Origin: Oscillospiraceae bacterium
GTDB taxonomy: Bacteria > Bacillota > Clostridia > Oscillospirales > QAMX01
Reading direction: 5' to 3'
Length of the DNA: 9,601 nucleotides
Assembly: GCA_902772625.1 (NCBI GenBank)
Contig: CACYBP010000289.1
Location: forward strand, 1-9,601
The first letter of the stretch is position 1, and each line of letters opens with the position of its first letter. This document shows, piece after piece, positions 7,944 to 9,601 of the stretch. Under the pieces are notes generated by a model. It had not been told where the DNA came from, did not search any database, and saw nothing but the letters and a program-made list of their open reading frames with translations. Position numbers and translations under genes: made by a program.

Positions 7944-7972
7944 AGTGTATCATATCGCGCCGGCCTTTGCAA
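7944..7972 (-). promoter_or_regulatory. Extended -10 promoter for the glycerate kinase operon
   Basis: On the minus strand there is a -35 TTGCAA (7972-7967), a 17-bp spacer, and a -10 TACACT (7949-7944) preceded by TGA (extended -10). The predicted start is near 7937, with a leader of about 67 nt to the GTG at 7870. It has the same architecture as the promoters at 761-789 and 5473-5501. Its start downstream of 7972 supports the shorter glycerate kinase reading. Confidence 0.65.
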
Positions 7973-7974
7973 GG

Positions 7975-8002
7975 GCGTCCGGGCAAAAATCGCCCCCGGC
8001 GC
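7975..8002. promoter_or_regulatory. Imperfect inverted repeat between the divergent promoters
   Basis: GGGC (7981-7984) and GCCC (7992-7995) face each other across a 7-nt A-rich centre, and pairing extends imperfectly outward with bulges (CC with GG, then GCG with CGC). The repeat fills the gap between the two -35 boxes, where a shared repressor or activator could bind. The match is short and interrupted, so this is only a candidate operator. Confidence 0.25.
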
Positions 8003-8031
8003 TTGACAGAAAAGGCCCTTTCGGCTATACT
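8003..8031 (+). promoter_or_regulatory. Near-consensus sigma-A promoter for the PfkB gene
   Basis: A perfect -35 TTGACA (8003-8008), a 17-bp spacer and a -10 TATACT (8026-8031) form the best promoter in the window. Transcription would start near 8038, leaving a leader of about 56 nt that contains a hairpin (8051-8075) before the ATG at 8094. Confidence 0.85.
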
Positions 8032-8050
8032 ATGCGGGTAGAATAAGCGT

Positions 8051-8075
8051 CTTTCCGGGGCTTTGCCCCGAAAAG
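8051..8075 (+). promoter_or_regulatory. Hairpin in the 5' leader of the PfkB gene
   Basis: CGGGGC (8056-8061) and GCCCCG (8065-8070) pair across a TTT loop. After one C/A mismatch the stem continues with CTTT (8051-8054) against AAAG (8072-8075). The outline, CTTT...GGGG...CCCC...AAAG, resembles hairpin B at 5586-5612. There is no U-tract after it, so it is not a terminator. It sits within the first 40 nt of the predicted transcript, 7 nt before the AAGGA ribosome binding site, and could affect mRNA stability or translation. Confidence 0.55.
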
Positions 8076-8093
8076 GCGGGCAAAGGACCGGAT

Positions 8094-8984
8094 ATGATGA
8101 AGCATCCCATCGCCGTCATCGGCGCGGCGGGGGTCGAGATCGGCTCCCGCACAGAAAAGAGCCTTTCCTCCCACGAACCCAACCCCGGCGAGATCGCCTT
8201 TTCCATCGGCGGCAGCGGATACCGCATCGCCCGGGATCTGGCTTCCCTGGGGCTTTCCCCGTCGCTTTTCACCCTGTTCGGGCGCGATGCGGTATCGGCG
8301 CTTCTGCGGGAGGCCTCCTCTCTTGCGGGGATCGACGTCTCTTCCTCCGCGGAGGGGGATCTTCCCCCCGCCGCCTCGCTTCAGGTGATGTCCGAGCGGG
8401 GCGACCGTTCTTTTTCGGTGAGCGATACCCGTCTTTTCGCGGGACTGGACCGGAGCTTTTTTGAAGAGAGGCTTCCCCTTCTGAACCTTGCCGACGCGTG
8501 CGTGTTCAGCGCCGACCTGGAAAAGGACGTGTGTCTCTTTCTCGCGGAGAATCTCCGCGTCCCGCTTTTCGCCCTGGGCGTCTCCCCGGCGAAATGCACC
8601 CGGCTCTCGCCGATCCTGGGAAGGCTTTTCGGGGTCTCCCTCAGTCTGATCGAGGCACGGCGTCTGACCGGACGGCTCTCCCCCGCCGACTGCGCGTCCT
8701 TCCTCTGTCAGAGCGGGATCAAGCTGGTGCTCCTTTCTCTGGGAGCCGAGGGCTTCCTTCTGGCCAGCGGGTCCGACCGGGTGCCGGTGCCCTTCCTCCC
8801 CCGCCCCGGCCGGGAGGAAGCGGCTCTGGACGGCGCGGGCGCGGCCTTGCTCTGGGGCTTTTCCGAAAGGCTTCCCCTCCGTTCCATCGCCTGGGCGGTC
8901 TCGCGCGCCGCGGCCGCGGCCTCGGCAAAAGACGGCGCTCCCCTCACTCCCCACGATCTCATAGGCGATCCCGCGGAGGCGTAA
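8094..8984 (+). CDS. PfkB-family protein resembling pseudouridine kinase, lacking the catalytic Asp
   Basis: A 296-residue ribokinase-fold protein. The N-terminus (AVIGAAGVEIGSR at 7-19, NPGEIAFSIGGSGYRIARDL at 30-49) matches the pattern of PsuK-type pseudouridine kinases, where relatives have GGVGRNIAENL; the Asn of that motif is Arg45 here. LSLGAEGFLLA (214-224) is the usual strand before the active site. The second PfkB signature, normally DTTGAGDAF, reads LDGAGAALLWGF (245-256): two residues are missing after the Asp, and the catalytic base Asp is Ala250 (GCG codon). The frame is intact and the length normal. The ATG at 8094 follows AAGGA by 6 nt; the adjacent ATG at 8097 is an equally possible start. 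No psuG-like glycosidase gene is adjacent on the visible side. Kinase activity is doubtful; a sugar or nucleoside binding or regulatory role is possible. Subfamily assignment is moderate, superfamily assignment strong. Confidence 0.85.
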   Translation: MMKHPIAVIGAAGVEIGSRTEKSLSSHEPNPGEIAFSIGGSGYRIARDLASLGLSPSLFTLFGRDAVSALLREASSLAGIDVSSSAEGDLPPAASLQVMSERGDRSFSVSDTRLFAGLDRSFFEERLPLLNLADACVFSADLEKDVCLFLAENLRVPLFALGVSPAKCTRLSPILGRLFGVSLSLIEARRLTGRLSPADCASFLCQSGIKLVLLSLGAEGFLLASGSDRVPVPFLPRPGREEAALDGAGAALLWGFSERLPLRSIAWAVSRAAAAASAKDGAPLTPHDLIGDPAEA

Positions 8985-9077
8985 GGCCGGTTCCCGGTCT
9001 TCCCTCTTTTTCACCGCTTCGGTCTGATTTTCCATCCGTCACTTTCCGATAACCCGATACGAAAGGAGTCTTTCCCC

Positions 9078-9601
9078 ATGATCAAACGCGAGGTTTTGGA
9101 GCGCGTCCTCCGGCGCGCCGCCTCCACCGGCGCCGATTACGCCGAGATTTTTTTGGAAAACACCCTGAACCATGCCGTCAACATGGTGGACGACAAGGTC
9201 AACTCCATCACCGACGCCACCGTGGCCGGCGCGGGGATCCGCGTCTTCAAGGGCCTCAGGAGCGTCACCGCCTCCACGGTGGACACCAGCGAAGAAGGTC
9301 TTCTCCGCTCCGCCGGGGCTGCCGCCTCCGCCCTGGGCGAAGGAAAAGCCGAGATCGATATCTGCCTGACCGAAAGGCTCTTCGGCGATATCCATCCCAT
9401 TAAGATTGTCCCCTCCTCGGTCTCCAACGCGAGAAAGATCGATATCCTGAAGGAAGGCTATTTCGCGGCGAAGGAATTCGATCCCGCCATCCGGCAGGTC
9501 ACCGGAAGCCTTCTCTCCTTCGACCACAACATCCTCATCGCCACCAGCGAGGGGCTTCTCGCCGAAGACCGGCAGATCCGCACCCGTCTTACGATTCAGG
9601 C
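9078..9601 (+). CDS. TldD/PmbA-family metalloprotease (N-terminal part, cut by window edge)
   Basis: 174 codons of the N-terminal domain of a TldD/PmbA (TldE)-type protein, a family of cytosolic zinc peptidases that mature or degrade peptides. The opening MIKREVLERVLRRAASTG is followed by ADYAEIFLE (20-28), and GAGIRVFKGLRSVTASTVD (51-69) corresponds to the GVGVR...G motif of the family. The pattern favours the TldD subunit over PmbA, but only weakly. The zinc-binding HExxxH region lies beyond position 9601. The start ATG at 9078 has a strong GAAAGGAG site at 9061-9068. It follows the PfkB gene by 93 nt on the same strand; I see neither a convincing promoter nor a terminator in that gap, so read-through from 8003-8031 is likely. 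Confidence 0.88.
   Translation, partial: MIKREVLERVLRRAASTGADYAEIFLENTLNHAVNMVDDKVNSITDATVAGAGIRVFKGLRSVTASTVDTSEEGLLRSAGAAASALGEGKAEIDICLTERLFGDIHPIKIVPSSVSNARKIDILKEGYFAAKEFDPAIRQVTGSLLSFDHNILIATSEGLLAEDRQIRTRLTIQ

Noticed and set aside
7871..7972. N-terminal extension of glycerate kinase from the ATG at 7972
   Set aside because: The 34 extra residues are Arg-rich without family similarity, lie partly upstream of the predicted transcription start, and a well-placed GGGAG precedes the GTG at 7870.
6701..8041. Long plus-strand open frame (446 codons) opposite the glycerate kinase gene
   Set aside because: It is antisense to a gene with every glycerate kinase motif, is rich in Arg, Gly and Pro, and passes through the divergent promoter region.
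8025..9035. Minus-strand open frame (336 codons) opposite the PfkB gene
   Set aside because: The plus strand has a promoter, ribosome binding site and PfkB motifs. The minus frame has a low-complexity Arg/Gly/Lys/Glu composition typical of antisense frames.
8985..9077. Possible separate promoter for the TldD-like gene
   Set aside because: GATAAC and GATACG near 9047-9060 look faintly like -10 boxes, but no -35 at a proper distance is present, so read-through from the PfkB promoter is the simpler reading.

Overview
This 9.6 kb window is GC-rich and densely coded. It looks like a chromosomal stretch of a Gram-positive anaerobe, most likely a high-GC member of the Clostridia or a relative. The reasons are strong AGGAGG-type ribosome binding sites, sigma-A-type promoters with 17-bp spacers, a pyruvate phosphate dikinase, and a MoxR - DUF58 - transglutaminase operon in the order known from Bacillus (yeaC-yeaD-yebA). 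The taxonomic guess rests on gene content and signals only. I see no mobile element, phage gene, tRNA, rRNA or CRISPR array.

Layout. (1) 1-692, minus: N-terminal 230 codons of pyruvate phosphate dikinase, cut by the window edge, with its own extended -10 promoter at 761-789. (2) 842-5501, minus: a three-gene operon with a promoter at 5473-5501, a MoxR AAA+ ATPase, a DUF58 protein overlapping it by ATGA, a large membrane transglutaminase-like protein, and a 13-bp-stem terminator at 842-873. (3) 5535-5657: three consecutive hairpins. One terminates the next operon; the other two share a T-rich 5' arm and A-rich 3' arm. (4) 5686-7972, minus: a two-gene operon, a class II glycerate kinase (GTG start) followed 13 nt later by a CE15-type alpha/beta-hydrolase. 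(5) 7944-8031: a divergent promoter pair. (6) 8094-8984, plus: a PfkB-family protein resembling pseudouridine kinases. (7) 9078-end, plus: the N-terminal part of a TldD/PmbA-family protease.

How the genes work together. The MoxR/DUF58/transglutaminase set is a recurring membrane module in which the ATPase is thought to act on the DUF58 and transglutaminase partners, probably in envelope protein maturation. Glycerate kinase and pyruvate phosphate dikinase both feed the phosphoglycerate/PEP/pyruvate node, but they lie in separate transcription units. The CE15 esterase has no visible export signal, so it would act in the cytoplasm beside glycerate kinase.

The most unusual signal is two apparent loss-of-catalysis proteins. 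The transglutaminase-like protein has Asp where the family's nucleophilic Cys belongs and has no Cys anywhere in that domain. The PfkB protein has Ala in place of the catalytic Asp of the GAGD motif, yet is served by a near-consensus promoter. Both reading frames are otherwise intact, so both look like maintained non-catalytic or repurposed proteins rather than decaying genes.
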